Assembly (NCBI RefSeq): GCF_048771995.1
Contig: NC_133024.1
Coordinates: forward strand, 26,862,001 to 26,926,000
Direction of reading: 5' to 3'
Length of the DNA stretch: 64,000 bases
From: Taeniopygia guttata
Taxonomy: Eukaryota > Chordata > Aves > Passeriformes > Estrildidae
Below, piece by piece: positions 50,901 through 62,200 of the stretch (its first letter is position 1; each line of letters begins with the position of its first letter). Under the pieces are notes generated by a model, which made no database searches, had not been told where the DNA came from, and saw only the letters and a program-made list of their open reading frames with translations. The position numbers were made by a program, and so were the translations under genes.

Positions 50901-53900
50901 AAATCTGTAACCCAGCCTCTCTTTCCTCCCCCACACAACATGTCAGTAGGGTGTCACAGAAGAACTGATTTCCATAAAGCTCTTGGCACAAGATTAAAAG
51001 AGAAGTGCTTCATAGGGAGTTGTAAACCTGCAGAATGCATTACAGGGAGACGACATAGTGTTTTCACTGTGGCAGAAGATGCAAAACTACACATAACTCA
51101 GCAGGGCAAAAGGGAATTTAAGAAGTTGAGCACAACAACTCCCTACAGAGTTGACAGATCTCAGACTTTAAGACTCTCTGAAATGCAGTCCCTCTCTTCC
51201 CACCTCTCAGTCCACACAGTAAGTGTGTTTTAGAAGAGTTCTGGCATATAAAGCAGGGTCCTAACTATTCTAGAACACCTACAGTATTTTAATTTCCACC
51301 CACAGCACACACTGAATTTTCACTCCGTTATAAAATGGTTACTCTTCCTCCTGTTTAATTTATAGGTTACTCAAAAAAAGCAAGCTGAATCAGCAAAGGA
51401 TGATTTTATAGGAGCAGGATTTCTATTCAATTGTAATTTAAGCTACTGAGAGTTTATATTAGAAATATGGCTCTTCTATACCCATTTTGTTACTATGAAA
51501 GGAGACAAAGCTGCTATCCAGAGTAAGCAGTACCACACAGAGACCTCAAAATTCAGTTCAGTACCACAGTTCCCAGAGATGTGAATTTTTATCTGTAAAC
51601 CATATTAGACTTCTGTATGACCTTGGATAACTATAAACTCTTGTTGGACACACACAAAATAAGGAAACTCTTATTCGCAGTGCCTGTTAGATGAAAAAAA
51701 AGGCTGAGTATTCATCTCCCATTATCAGCAATAAACTCTGTTAATAAAGACTCTAGGCAAACCTCATCCATTTCTAGAATAGCCTTGTATTAGGGCTGCT
51801 CTTGTAGCTTTCCAATAAAACCATTTGTTGTACACAAGAGACAAATGAACCGATCAACTTAAAAAGTCACAAAGACTTTATTTAGGCATGCAGTGTTTTA
51901 TCAATCCATCTATTATTATAATATCTTTCTGAAAGACTGTGTGTATATTAACATCCTGAAAGAGGATACACAAAGTGCATGACAGAATCCACTTCATTTC
52001 TTCAATGGTGAACTTCAGTTTCTGTCTTTCATAATGCATACACACCGAACAGGATAAAATCTCAGGATGTACAAGACTGGTCCCTTGAGCAAAAGCACTG
52101 ATAAGCTAACTGCTCAAAGAGGCTTCAGATAGCAATGGGAATTACTGCATCAAAAAGTAAGGGTTCAAGTATCTGCCACAGACTTTCAATTATCTGTAAT
52201 GTGCATAGCAAAAAGAGACTAGGCTGGCAGGTGTTTCCCCCATTTTTTTCATGTTAATACCAGCTGCTGGGAGAAGCTCTGTTTTTTTCATACACCCTTA
52301 TCCTGATGCTTTGTACTATGCAAGGGCAGGAGATTTCAATAAGAAAAAGATGTCTCTGGCCACTTACCTTTGAGCTTCTGGAGCTCATCCTTCAGGTCAG
52401 GCCCAGCATGCATGAATATACTTTCAGATACTGGATTCTTATCCGTGAGAGTCTCATTGCTGGTGTTCACAATGGCCGTGCAGTTCAGTAATGCCACATC
52501 TCCTTTCCTGAGGAAACAGTTTAGTGCAGCCTGAATGTACAACTGAGCAGGATATTCTCAAATCAGTGCTGACAAGCAAGGAAATGCTGAGTTACAGGAA
52601 AATCATTAACAGGACTTCAGTGCACACACAGTCTAGTGCACCCTGACACGCTCACCAAACCTAATCATCCTTCCCCTCTCCCTGCTGAAGACAGACTGCA
52701 AGCAAAATGTCAGCTCCTGAAAGAGTCCCAGCCTCAGCAGTAACTTAGGGATGTTTGTAGAAAAGGCAGTGTTGTAGTTGTATGTAGGGCAGCTCAGGCA
52801 GCAAACATGCAAAGCAGCTTGTTAAACTGATGGAGTGTAACACTTCCAAAAACCCACATATTTTCCCTTGGGGATAAGAGGACAGTCTTTGTGTTATATT
52901 ACTTTCAAAATTTAAACAATTTTCTCAATGTACTTCTTTATTTTTTGCAGACAGACTATCCAGGGCACCTTACAGCTGCTGTTCCTCAGACCACTGTGGG
53001 TCTAAAGTGATGCTGCAGCTGGACAAGTTTTCTTCTCTTTTGCTCCCAAATTGTGAACTCTCAGGTTGATCATGTTCATTCTGCTCTCCAAAGATCAGAC
53101 ATGCAGAAGATAAACAAGCCACAGATGCATAAGAGACAATGGAGATGCAGAACTTTGACCTGCTTTTTGTCACAGCAGCAGCCATCAGGGATTTTGGGAT
53201 CAAAGAGCATAGGAAGGGAAATAAAGATTCCCATGCACAGGGAGAAGCTAAACTAACAGCTGAAAATGCACAAATTTGCCCAAGCCATAAGAGATGTTTA
53301 ACCTTTTACTCCTCTCTTTCTTTACTCTTTGTTTTACTCCTTTCTTTCTTTACTTTTTGTTTTACTCTTCTCTTTTTTTACTCTTTGTTTTACTCCTCTC
53401 TTTCTTTACTTAATTGAGTTCAGGAAATCCATGAACAGTCCCATTTCCTGCCTATATTAACCAGAAAGAGATCCAGTCTGATCCCTGAATCTGCATCCCT
53501 GAGAAATCCTTCTCCCTTCACACTGATTAAGTTAAGAGTTATTCATCTAAAGAGCAGGCTCAAGTATCTGAGTTACAGGAAAGAAACACTGGTGAAGTAA
53601 GTACAGCACACTATACTTTATCGATAAATTTTGGAAGAAAGCCATGGAGACAAAACACAGAATAGAGGAAGGAGGGGCAGGAAGAACCAGAAGCAAGCCA
53701 CAAAAATCACAGAAAAGAAAGAAATACTGATTTAAAACAGAAACGTGAAAGCAAAATAACACCAGCAAATACAGAATAAAGCTAATTGACAGCAAACATA
53801 TTTTTTAAAAATAAAAGCCTCATATCCAAAACCAACTAGGTTTTGATACTAAGCATATAGTATCACAGTAGGAAGTACAGTTCCAGTCTGCTGCACCAAG

Positions 53901-54292
53901 GACTGCCTATGAGCACAATCTATGGTGGAGCAAAATCCCAGACTTTCGAAGGTACAGTGAACAAAAAGATTATTTAATTCCCAGTTCTGAAATGTTTGAT
54001 TCACAGAAAAAGGACTTAGAAGTTTTATTCTACAGCAGTGATCATTACATGAAGATATGGATCCTGCAGTAAATGGAGAAGTGATGATTGACACATGAGA
54101 ACCACATCGAACTTACCACAAGATTATTTTTTCATTGATGTCTTTCCTGTATGGAAAAGGTGATCTAACATGAACTTGAGCTTTTTCAACAGGACTTTGG
54201 TGACAATCCAGCTGCTTGGCCTCATAGGCATCACTCCAGCCTGGCAGACTATCAACATCCACAAACTGGGAAGGAGCACCCAAGGGATCCAT
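32903..54292 (-). CDS. GDAP2: GDAP2, ganglioside-induced differentiation-associated protein 2 (13 coding exons)
   Basis: The exons join in phase with GT/AG splice sites throughout: 54117-54292, 52368-52507, 48368-48521, 46761-46849, 44799-44875, 43585-43744, 41957-42107, 40966-41042, 40255-40331, 39559-39698, 38893-38947, 33839-33982 and 32903-32950. They total 1488 bp, which is 495 residues plus stop (the human protein is 497). The start MDPLGAPSQFVDVD matches the family. An upstream in-frame Met at 54338-54340 is ignored for that reason. Residues about 41-220 form a macro domain of the MacroD type, including ALLNCTAIVNTSNE. Residues about 331-480 form a CRAL-TRIO (Sec14-like) lipid-binding domain ending FVLEYDAR. 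The exact biochemical role is not settled; loss in humans causes a recessive ataxia. The gene shares a promoter with WDR3. Confidence 0.97.
33839..33982 (-). CDS. GDAP2: GDAP2 coding exon 12, CRAL-TRIO domain end
   Basis: Encodes VSAWFFTTFTVSGLKDKIHY, then VESLQQLFTAIPPEQIDLPP and FVLEYDAR, with acceptor ATTTTCAG and donor GTAAGT. Exactly 48 codons. Confidence 0.96.
34258..34462 (+). repeat. Intronic direct duplication, copy 1
   Basis: About 200 bp sharing long identical runs with 37859-38061, including the stretch from CTCCATAAAAACAAGGAAGC through CAGCTGTGCACAGGCAAAG and CAGATGTGTTTTTCCA. Visual identity is about 90-93 percent. Confidence 0.85.
37859..38061 (+). repeat. Intronic direct duplication, copy 2
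   Basis: Same orientation as 34258-34462 and in the same GDAP2 intron, 3.6 kb away. The family, if it is a dispersed repeat, was not recognised. Confidence 0.85.
38893..38947 (-). CDS. GDAP2: GDAP2 coding exon 11, CRAL-TRIO domain
   Basis: Short exon encoding KYKRNLKALYFVHPTFRSK (first Lys codon split), with acceptor AAACCAG and donor GTAAGG. Confidence 0.94.
39559..39698 (-). CDS. GDAP2: GDAP2 coding exon 10, CRAL-TRIO domain
   Basis: Encodes ALLYFIHVMDHIAVKEYVLV, then YFHTLTNDYNQLDSNFLKK and LYDVVDA, with acceptor TGCCTCAG and donor GTGAGT. Confidence 0.95.
40255..40331 (-). CDS. GDAP2: GDAP2 coding exon 9, CRAL-TRIO domain
   Basis: Encodes GVDNCGRTVMVVVGRNIPV and TLIDMEK, with acceptor TTTTGTAG and donor GTAAGG. 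GRTVMVVVGR is the first strand of the Sec14-like fold. Confidence 0.95.
40966..41042 (-). CDS. GDAP2: GDAP2 coding exon 8
   Basis: Encodes YNRWLCQARAEDLSDIAS and LKALYQT, with acceptor TTTCTAG and donor GTATGT. It leads into the CRAL-TRIO domain. Confidence 0.94.
41957..42107 (-). CDS. GDAP2: GDAP2 coding exon 7, linker
   Basis: Encodes DASDEEGLEADLAFIGSHAF, then ARMEGDVDKQRRLILQGQLS and EAALQKQHQR, with acceptor CCACTGCAG and donor GTGAGA. Confidence 0.95.
42108..43584 (-). other. GDAP2 intron, nothing notable
   Basis: Unique AT-rich intronic sequence between coding exons 6 and 7. No repeat or RNA gene was recognised. Confidence 0.6.
43585..43744 (-). CDS. GDAP2: GDAP2 coding exon 6, linker
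   Basis: Encodes ATYQKLLPLYFPRSLEEEA, then YLPADIGNAEGEPVVPERQ and ITEKPGIPD, with acceptor ATTTGTAG and donor GTGAGT. Confidence 0.95.
44799..44875 (-). CDS. GDAP2: GDAP2 coding exon 5, macro domain end
   Basis: Encodes TVRRFLEVHGETLEKVVF and AVSELEE, with acceptor CCTTGCAG and donor GTATTT. It ends on a codon boundary. Confidence 0.94.
44876..46760 (-). other. GDAP2 intron, nothing notable
   Basis: AT-rich intronic sequence between coding exons 4 and 5. A 128-codon frame on the opposite strand (45213-45599) shows no domain and is taken as chance. Confidence 0.6.
46761..46849 (-). CDS. GDAP2: GDAP2 coding exon 4, macro domain second loop
   Basis: Encodes EQAMCSVGFCVINTLKRC, then YPLEDATHIAL, with acceptor ATTCCAG and donor GTAAGT. 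The codon before YPLED is TGC (Cys), where human GDAP2 has Gly. Confidence 0.95.
46850..48367 (-). other. GDAP2 intron, nothing notable
   Basis: Intronic sequence between coding exons 3 and 4. Open frames on either strand are short and featureless. Confidence 0.6.
48368..48521 (-). CDS. GDAP2: GDAP2 coding exon 3, macro domain
   Basis: Encodes CRTGEAKLTKGFNLAARF, IIHTVGPKYKSRYRTAAESS and LYSCYRNVLQLA, with donor GTAAGC. IIHTVGP is the conserved central strand of the domain. This exon is noticeably GC-richer than its flanking introns. Confidence 0.95.
48522..52367 (-). other. GDAP2 intron, nothing notable
   Basis: A 3.8-kb AT-rich intron between coding exons 2 and 3. A 137-codon frame on the opposite strand (50820-51233) has no recognisable domain. 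No known repeat family was recognised by eye. Confidence 0.6.
52368..52507 (-). CDS. GDAP2: GDAP2 coding exon 2, macro domain
   Basis: Acceptor TTTCCTCAG, then KGDVALLNCTAIVNTSNE through SESIFMHAGPDLK to LQKLK plus one base, then donor GTAAGT. It carries the Asn-rich loop that contacts ADP-ribose in macro domains. Confidence 0.95.
52508..54116 (-). other. GDAP2 intron with a pyrimidine minisatellite
   Basis: A 1.6-kb intron between coding exons 1 and 2. Its only structured part is the 28-bp minisatellite at 53304-53410. The rest is unremarkable. Confidence 0.7.
53304..53410 (+). repeat. 28-bp minisatellite, 3.8 copies, pyrimidine-rich
   Basis: Units start at 53304, 53332, 53360 and 53388, each beginning TTTTACTC and ending in a TTTG junction. 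The last unit is 23 bp. The plus strand is almost purely pyrimidine, so the GDAP2 transcript here is purine-rich. Confidence 0.88.
54117..54292 (-). CDS. GDAP2: GDAP2 coding exon 1 (first codon to residue 58)
   Basis: Begins MDPLGAPSQFVDVDSLPGW and ends KIIL plus TG, split codon for Trp, followed by the donor GTAAGT. A 5' UTR part reaches an acceptor (poly-pyrimidine tract then TTTAAAG) near 54366. Confidence 0.95.
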
Positions 54293-54366
54293 GGAATGGA
54301 AACAGCAACTCCCTTCCTCTGCTAACTTGTCACACTCCAATTTTCAGGAGTGGAGTCTTCCAGGTG
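54293..54366 (-). other. GDAP2: GDAP2 5' UTR part of the first coding exon
   Basis: A long minus-strand pyrimidine tract and TTTCTTTAAAG form a plausible acceptor at 54366/54367, 74 bases before the start codon. An in-frame ATG at 54338-54340 lies in this segment with no stop before the annotated start. Confidence 0.5.
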
Positions 54367-55539
54367 CTTTAAAGAAAAAAAAAAAAAAATCAAACCAGGT
54401 CACCAGCTGTTTACTAATAGTAATTGTCCCATAGAGACCTTTCACAAGACTGCAATGCAATAACAGCTAGCAGACAACAGGAAAACAGATTTCTTACTCA
54501 AACACTCCCTCTCTTGTTACCTGTATGCAATAAGGCCATGCAGATACTCTCAGTGAGACAAACCTCTTCCAACAATTCAAGGTGGAAACACCTTTTCTAC
54601 TAAGTTGATCCAACTGACTTGTGATCTTGCATTTTGGAAAAAGCAAGAACAAATTTCCAAGTGCAGAGAGGAATTCAGTCTTTCTGAGTGTTACTTCTTT
54701 ATCTAGACAAAAGCAAATTTGTAGCAGGGAATGTATGATCTGTTCTTTCAAAGATACTGGTAAATACTTATATAAAATAGAAAAAATATAGAGCTTCCCA
54801 AACCACAATGCCTCTAACTCCCCAAAACCCCAAACCTTACAAAGAAACCAACAAAATTCCTCCCTCTCCCTGAATAATTCAGCCCTTGCAGTTCAGTGAA
54901 TTCTGAACTACTGCACACAAGACTTAGTGTCACATAGCTCTTACAGCCATACACTCAGGCACAAAACCCCTTCGCCCAAATCAGTTTCGCAAGAAAGAAT
55001 AAAGCTGTAAATTTGAACGCTGGCCCAGACTGAACTCTGCCACATGACTGATTTTTGAGATGACACTGGTGGCCAGATGAAGGCTCAAACATGCCAATAC
55101 TCACTTTTCAGCTGCCAGCAGGTAACGCTTTGGCTCCTACATTCCCATAGTGACTACCGAACTGAACTAGTGAATCAAACTAGCGCAAACATTCCCACGT
55201 AAGTAATTTTAGTTTGCCACATACACACCCACTACTTAACTCCTTTTACAGGTTCATAATTGATAATAATTTAAAAACGATCGCGCCCACAAGGAGCAAT
55301 TGTGAAACGCGACTTACTAAGTACACTCACTAGCCCGCGGAAAACAGCACAACAAAACAAAACAACCAAGCTCACACTGAGGGCTAATAAAGGTTGACAC
55401 TAGGACAAAGATAGCTGTAAGAGCATCTAAGTAAGATTTTCGCTGGGAGAAAAGGCAATGAGAGAGAAAGGGAAGGTAAGCGCAGCCAGGAGCATCTACA
55501 ACAGCACCTTCCTCCTGCTGAGCAGCCAAACCCCGGGCT
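54367..55539 (-). other. GDAP2 first intron, outside the CpG-rich part
   Basis: Intronic sequence between the probable non-coding first exon and the first coding exon. No gene or known repeat was recognised. Confidence 0.5.
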
Positions 55540-55875
55540 CTGGCCGCGGCAGCAAGGGGCAGGCGAGGCGGGGCGCGCAGTCCCCGGGCTCTCCCCGGGA
55601 TCGCTGCCGGGCCCTCCCGCGGCGGAGGCGGCCCGAGGGGCTGCCAGGCTCGGAACGGGCCACAGAGCGCTGCGAGCGGGGGCCGAGGCCCCAGTACCGT
55701 GCCCGTGCCCGTACCCGTGCCGGGAGGAGAACCCGCCTCTCCCGCCTCCCGCCCCGCGGCTCGCAGCCGGGATTCGGGCACCGCGCTCCGCCCGGCATCC
55801 AGCGGCCCCGCCCGGCTCCAGCCGCGCCCGCCCGGCGCAGGCCGGGCTGTGCCCCCGGCACCGCAGCGCACTCAC

Positions 55876-55990
55876 GGGCACAGCCGCAGAGCCGCCGCCA
55901 GCCCCGCCCGGACAGAGGGTCCCGGTGGGCGCCGGTCTGGCGACATCACCCAGGGCAGCTCCGCGTCCACCGCGCTTCCGCTTCCCTTCC
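55876..55990 (-). other. GDAP2: Probable non-coding first exon of GDAP2
   Basis: A consensus minus-strand donor (CCC then GTGAGT) has its first intronic base at 55875, so the exon would end at 55876. The 5' end is a guess within the CpG island. Confidence 0.4.
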
Positions 55991-56120
55991 CGGGCGGGGC
56001 CTCGGGCGGCACTGCGGCCCGGCCCGCTCTGACGCACTTCCAGCGCGGCGGGCCCGAGCGCGGCGCCTGTGCCCATCGCGGGTCCTCCGCTCCATCCTTC
56101 TCCTTCGTTCCCGCGCCGCC

Positions 56121-56291
56121 ATGGGCCTGACGCGGCAGTACCTGCGCTACGAGCCCGCCGCGCTCTTCGGGCTGGTGGCTAGCGCCAGGGCCGGCGTGGC
56201 CTTCGTGGCGCTGCGCGGCGAGCGGGGCCGCTACGTGGCCGTGCCGGCTTGCGAGCACGTGTTCGTGTGGGACACAAGGAAAGGAGAGAAG
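56121..56291 (+). CDS. WDR3: WDR3 coding exon 1
   Basis: Encodes 57 residues starting [19 protein letters not shown] and ending [10 protein letters not shown], then donor GTGGGA. It lies inside the CpG island and is very GC-rich. Confidence 0.96.
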
Positions 56292-59200
56292 GTGGGAGCC
56301 GGGATGCGGGGCAGGGCCGGGGTGCAGCGTGACGGGCTTTTAGGCCGCCTGAAGCGAAGCGATTCGTGTTAGCGGGTGGAGTGTGGAGGGAAGCGACACG
56401 TGCACAGCATCCCCGCCTCTGGGGAAGGGTGAGCGCAGCGTGAGTGAGGTTATGCTCTGAGCGTGCAGCTCTGGCTGCCTTCTCGCTCAAAGTGCTGGTG
56501 TCTTCCAGTTCTCTGGTCACTGGACTAAAAGGATTCTGCATCGTGTTGCCTTTTGAGTAGTCCAAAGTATACTGCAGTGTTGGATGCTTACAAGAAAGTC
56601 TTGCTAGTTTCTAGAAGGTAATTGGTTATTTCTGTTTAAGGGATTTATAATGGTTGCATTTGTTGAGATCCAACAGATATCACCAGCACACACAGAACGG
56701 AGGAGGCTGTGGATGATTTGAATGACCTGAAATACAGCAACACTCACCTTTGTTTTTTGGTAGTAACTTGTAGCCATCAATTGTTACAGGGAGTGAAGCT
56801 CTGCTCTGCTCTTACTGTGAGAGTAATTTATTTTATCTCGACTTGGTCTTAAAATAAATCTCACTGTGGATCCCTTGAGATTTACATCAGGACCTCAGTT
56901 GTGGAAGAGTAATTGCTGTCAAAGTAACTGGAAAGCTGCTTCCGGTTTAGCTGGTTGTTTGAATGTTCTTGGACAATTCAGGGATGTCATAGAATTTGTG
57001 TTTTGGCTGTGGAACTGGACATTCCTTGTAAAAGTTGTATCCCATGGGGAGGTTGTGAACTGTACCTTTGAGGACTTTGCCACATACTGTCTCCTGTGAG
57101 ATTCAGAAATCGGTGTAAGTACTACTGTCCACTGCAGACTGAAATCTGGTTTTGTTTCACAGCCTCTGGAGTGCTGAATGCTGGTATGTTGTTCTGGAGA
57201 TGTTTTCATCATTCTCAAGTTCTTGTGCAGTCTGTGGAAGAGCTGCTCTGTCCTATACCTGAGAAAGGCCAGGCAAGAGAGGCTGGAGTCAGGAAGAAAC
57301 TTTCCAGCTTTTACTCTCTTGCTCTTAATATGTGGGGGCAGGTTCTGAGTTCCAGGACTCGCTCTGCACCCAGTTCCTGAGAAACTGCTTCCCTTCTAGC
57401 TGCTGTTTGCCTTGGAAAATGGGGTTATTATGATACTGTATTTGGAGGAGGACGTTGAAAAATGAACTTATTAAGTGGCCGAAGTGCTCAGTTGGAAATT
57501 CAGGAGAAGAGTAGACTATATTCTCTGCAACTATCTGACTCTGACATGTCATTTATCAACATTATACATGTTTTGTCTCCTAAAAATTGCAGGTTCTTAT
57601 ACTTAAGGGTCTCAAGCAGCAAGTCAGTTGCCTCTGCCCCTCTCCAGATGGGTTGCACCTGGCTGTTGGGTATGAAGATGGAGCAATCCGTGTCTTCAAC
57701 CTCCTAAGTGGAGAATCAACTATCACTTTCAATGGGCACAGGGCTGCAGTGACAGCTCTGCAGTACGACCACCTGGGTGGCAGGCTGGTGTCTGGCTCAA
57801 AGGTGAGGCTTCGACATCTGGAGCATTACCCTTTCACAGAGATGCCCCATGGGGAAGGCTGACCTACACTGAGATGTTCAGTATTTTAAGTATGGCCTCT
57901 GCCCATAGCCAGAGGATGGCAGTGAGAGGAGCTGGGGGAGCAGCAGGAGCTGCAGGCAGGAGTAGGGCACTGGTAGAGCTGTTAAAGTGAAGAATCTTGT
58001 CATAGAAAAAATTTCTCAGGCTGGGACAATGGTATATTTATCAGTCTGACTGCACCTCTGGGGAAGCATTGCATTAATAATTTTTTGATTCAGATTCATT
58101 AATAACTTGCGTTAATAATCTTTGTGATTCAGAGTGAGAAAGTGTGCTCTCAGGTAATGTTTTCAGTCTCATGGCAGAAGTTTTGCAGAGAGAAGGGCCA
58201 GTGCCATGGAGATGCTCTTTCTGTTCCAGGATACAGAAGTCATTGTGTGGGATGTCATCAATGAGAGTGGCCTGTACCGGCTGCGGGGACACAAGGATGT
58301 CATCACTCAAGTCCTTTTCTTGAAGGAGAAAAACTTGTTGATCACTTGGTGAGTTAGACTAAGAGAAATAGTTGATCAGGAAAGCAGGCATGGTTGTACT
58401 TGCAATTTAGACGTCCTGTGTACTACAGCCATTTGTATTTTCCTTCTTGTCTTGTGGTATCTCAGACCCACCAGCATCTTTGAATATAATTTTGTCACGT
58501 CCATGTATTTAAGTCTGGTAATAGAGCAATACTGAAAAAAAGTTACTGGAAAAGAGTTTGATGTGTTGGTAAATTCATCAACTTGAAATTATTGTAACAA
58601 AGAATTGTGATAACATGTTCATTATGTATGTAACAGTTTTTGGGGTTTATTTTGCTTATCTTGAAGAATTAAGCGGACTTACCTTATGTATATACAATTG
58701 ACACAGCAGTGTGACAGAAAAATTGCTTTCTTGTAAGCTGTAACTACACAAATTAATTAAAAGATGATAGGGTGTTTTTCAGCTGATTTTAAGGTATTCA
58801 ACTAAATGAAATGCAAGTTGTCTGAGTCCCTTTAATAATAAATAGTTAACAAGAGATATTCTTGCTGAAATATCCATCACTAATTTTTTTATTTTTTAAC
58901 GTGCCATTTACTAGCTAATAGAAAAGTGCATACAGTCAGTTCAGTTTAAAAGTAAAGCAACTAATTTTGCTTTTTTCAGATGGAAAAAGTATTATTTTTT
59001 TGGTTTGGTAGATGATACCCATTTCTTAATGCAATTTGAAATATTTGCAGGTCAGCTTCAGTGACTTGAGAAATATCTTTTTGCAGCATGGCTGTGCCTT
59101 TTATGTTTGGCTTGCAAAATTCAATGTTTGAGCAGCTGCTCTGTGATACATTCTGACATGTTTTAGATTTTTTTGTATTTCTACCACTTAGAAAAATGTT

Positions 59201-62200
59201 GAGCTCTGGAGTCTTTTCTCATGTCCGAGTTTTTCTTCTTTGTTCCAGTGCCAAGGACACACTAGTGAAATGGTGGGACCTGGATACCCAGCACTGCTTC
59301 AAAACTCTGGTTGGACACCGAGCTGAGGTAAAAAGAGGATGTGTGGCAATGTTGGGCTGGAGGAACTTGGAATGCATTGCCTCACTCTAGGCTTTCCTTG
59401 CTTTCAAGAGTTGTAGGCTGCCACCATCGTACATTTTACTTTCATCAGACTTTAGGACTGAGCAAATGAGAAATTTCCAGACATTCCAAGAGCTGTCATC
59501 ACATGCATTGGGTGACAATACCCATGCACATGTCCTCAGAGGAGGTCCCAGCTGGGTCCATTCTCTATTTGGTTGCTGTTTAAATAGGTCATTTAAAGAT
59601 GCTGTGCTTTTTTAATGATAGTTAAGGGAGTCAATTCCTCACGTTGTGCCTCTGGACAGGTCTGGGGGATGGCTTTGCTGTCCAAAGAGAAGCGTCTGAT
59701 CACTGGGAGCGCTGACAGTGAGCTGAGGGTGTGGGATCTCACGTACATCCAGGAGGTAAGGCATTCCCTCTGTAATCCCTCAGCCCCCCTGCCCAGCTAC
59801 TTGTCTTTGAACTGAGAAGGAACTGGAACATGTTCATATCTGATGGATGTTCTGGGAAACAGTCAAGGCAATGTCTTTGCTATGTGAGGGGTCCACAAGT
59901 TGCTCACAGGATGGGCTTTGCTGTTTCCTGTGTTTTGCACTTTCAAGTGAAGCTGTGAGCACTTCCAGAATGAGATTTCCACAGTGTGTCAGATCTTCCT
60001 CCCTTCTGACTTATAGCTGAGGAAGACAGCCTTGTGGGTGGATGATAGCCATGGGGGCACATGGAGTGCTTGGTACCTACAGGAATTCTGTAGGACCAGT
60101 GTATGCTAATCAGTTGTATCTCCAGGGGAATGAAGTGTGAGCCAGCAACCACAACACTATAGGTCTTGAGGTTTAAGGTACTCCTTTTCTGTTTTTGTTT
60201 TTTTTTTTTCCTTTCCTGTGAGCAGGTAAAAGATCATGATGAACCAGAATCCAAGAAAAGCAAAGGGTCTTCTTCACCTGGAGCAGAAGAAAACAATGAA
60301 GAAGATGAGACCTTAGAGGTGGATGAGCATCCTGAGGAAGTAAGATCAGTTTTCCATGCTGTCTCCCATTTGCATGGTTTATATCCTTAGTGTCATATTT
60401 AGCCTGTTTGGGAAAATGTGATAATTCTTGTCTTGTTCCATAATTACTTCCTCAGCAGCAGTTGCTGCATCATCTACCTGCAAAACATCTGCAGAAGCAT
60501 GTGTGCCAAAACCCACAGATTATTCTCCACTGACAGTTTTTCTTTCCTTTCTATTTGAGGACTAGCAAATGTATAAATTTAAAAAGTGCTAATAGAGCTC
60601 TTTCATCAAACATCACAGAAATAAAATAGTTCCTTCCTGGTTTGCAGCTGCTGAGTTCAGTACTGTTGCTCAGCCTTGGAGAAACTGAGAGGTTAGAGTT
60701 GAACTGTAATGAAATATGGTGTGAGATTGGATTGCAGAAAGCCATTCCCACTTGTGCTGCTGCTGGAGACTTTACTGAATCTGTCTTTCTGGTAGAACTT
60801 TCTGGGGTACTGCTCAGATCTCAGGCTGCTTGTAGTTGTGGTAGATACCTGACTTTGTTAATTAATTTTCCAGCTTACTCTCCAGAGGATTTCTCTCCCT
60901 TCAATGCCCTGTTGAAGAGTCTCTGTTCTCTGCTTCTCTGCCTCTTTTGACTGAGCTCTGCTGCCTCTGTAGCATAAAAAATCAGATCTGTCTCTTAAAT
61001 GGCTAGGGTTTGCAAATAAAATTAACTTATTCTTCCACTTAGACTGCCAATGATTATTTTCAGCTGAAATGCAACTAAACACTAGGAGATAAGCTTGTAG
61101 CTCATACAGCTTGTTTTGTCTCTTTCTTATCTTTACTAGCTGTTCTGCCAGGACCCTTTAGGTTCATTTCCCACTCTCCTTGACTTTTCTCGTCAGCAGG
61201 TTTCTTGAGTTTGCTTGAAAAGATCATTCGACCTCTCAGACCCAAGTTTGTTCCTCTTTCCCTGTAGCGCATTGTTAAGTGCAGCAAAGTTGGATCCATC
61301 ATGCGGGAAGGGAGAGACCGAGTGGTGACTCTTGGCACAGACAGGATGGGCAAGTTTTTGGCCGTCCACGTGAGTAATGGGGGCCTCTGCTACTGCAGAG
61401 CTGCAGAGGAGGCTGGTAAAGACCTTGGATACTTCCTGTAAGGGCCAACCAGGGCTTTGCAAACCTTTGAATTTGTCTATTCTGACTCTAGGGAACAGAC
61501 ACTGTTCTGGAAGTGTTCTCTGTCCTTTCTGAAGAGGAAATCCAAAAGAAATTGGGAAAGAAATTGAAGAAAGCAAGGAAAAAAGCCAAGTAAGTAATTT
61601 CTTGGATGATGAAGGCTCCAGAAGGCTCTAGAAAAGCTGTTCAGTAGCATTACACAGTGGTTGAACTCCGAGCTTCTGGCCATTCTCTTTGTGCTAGCTG
61701 TTGTATTTTGATCTTTCTGTGAATCCTTGGTGCTTGTCTGAGCAGCACTGCTCCCAGAGACTAAGGAAATACCTTTCTTTCTGAGCCTTCCCTCTGAAAA
61801 AAGAAAGTTAAAGTGTGCAAAGAAATGGATATAAAATGGGTTTTTCAGAGCTGCTCAGCTCTACCTGACATTGGTATTTATACTGCTTGGTGCATCAAAA
61901 TAAGGTCTTGGTAGGCAATGCAGGAATGAGTTTCGTCTGAGAAGTCACAGAGAATCTGATACTTCATTTCCTGTTTTACAGCAGACGGAGATACAGGTGA
62001 GAGTTCTCTTGATGGTTACTCTGTGTTGAGTGTCTCTGTGTATCCTGGCACTTAACAGGTGCCTCAGAACAGCCCTTAGGGAGAGACCTGGTTCCAAGGT
62101 AGAAACTAAAGCACAGGGCATCTGTGCAAATCTGTAAATCTGGGCATCTGCAAATCTGGAAATGCATTTTGGCAATGGCTGAGAGCTTTTGGTGAGTGAT

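Larger units (their letters stand above)
55540..56450. promoter_or_regulatory. CpG-rich bidirectional promoter of GDAP2 and WDR3
   Basis: GC and CpG content rise sharply here against AT-rich flanks on both sides. GC boxes are visible at 55901-55909 (GCCCCGCCC) and 55992-56000 (GGGCGGGGC). There is an ETS-like CTTCCGCTTCC near 55975. No TATA box is seen, typical of housekeeping CpG promoters. GDAP2 runs left and WDR3 right from it, the same head-to-head order as in human. Transcription start sites cannot be fixed from sequence. Confidence 0.85.

Noticed and set aside
55458..56372. 304-codon plus-strand open frame across the CpG island
   Set aside because: It reads through the promoter and out of WDR3 exon 1 past its splice donor. 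Its upstream part is Arg/Pro/Ala-rich, as expected from CpG-island DNA.
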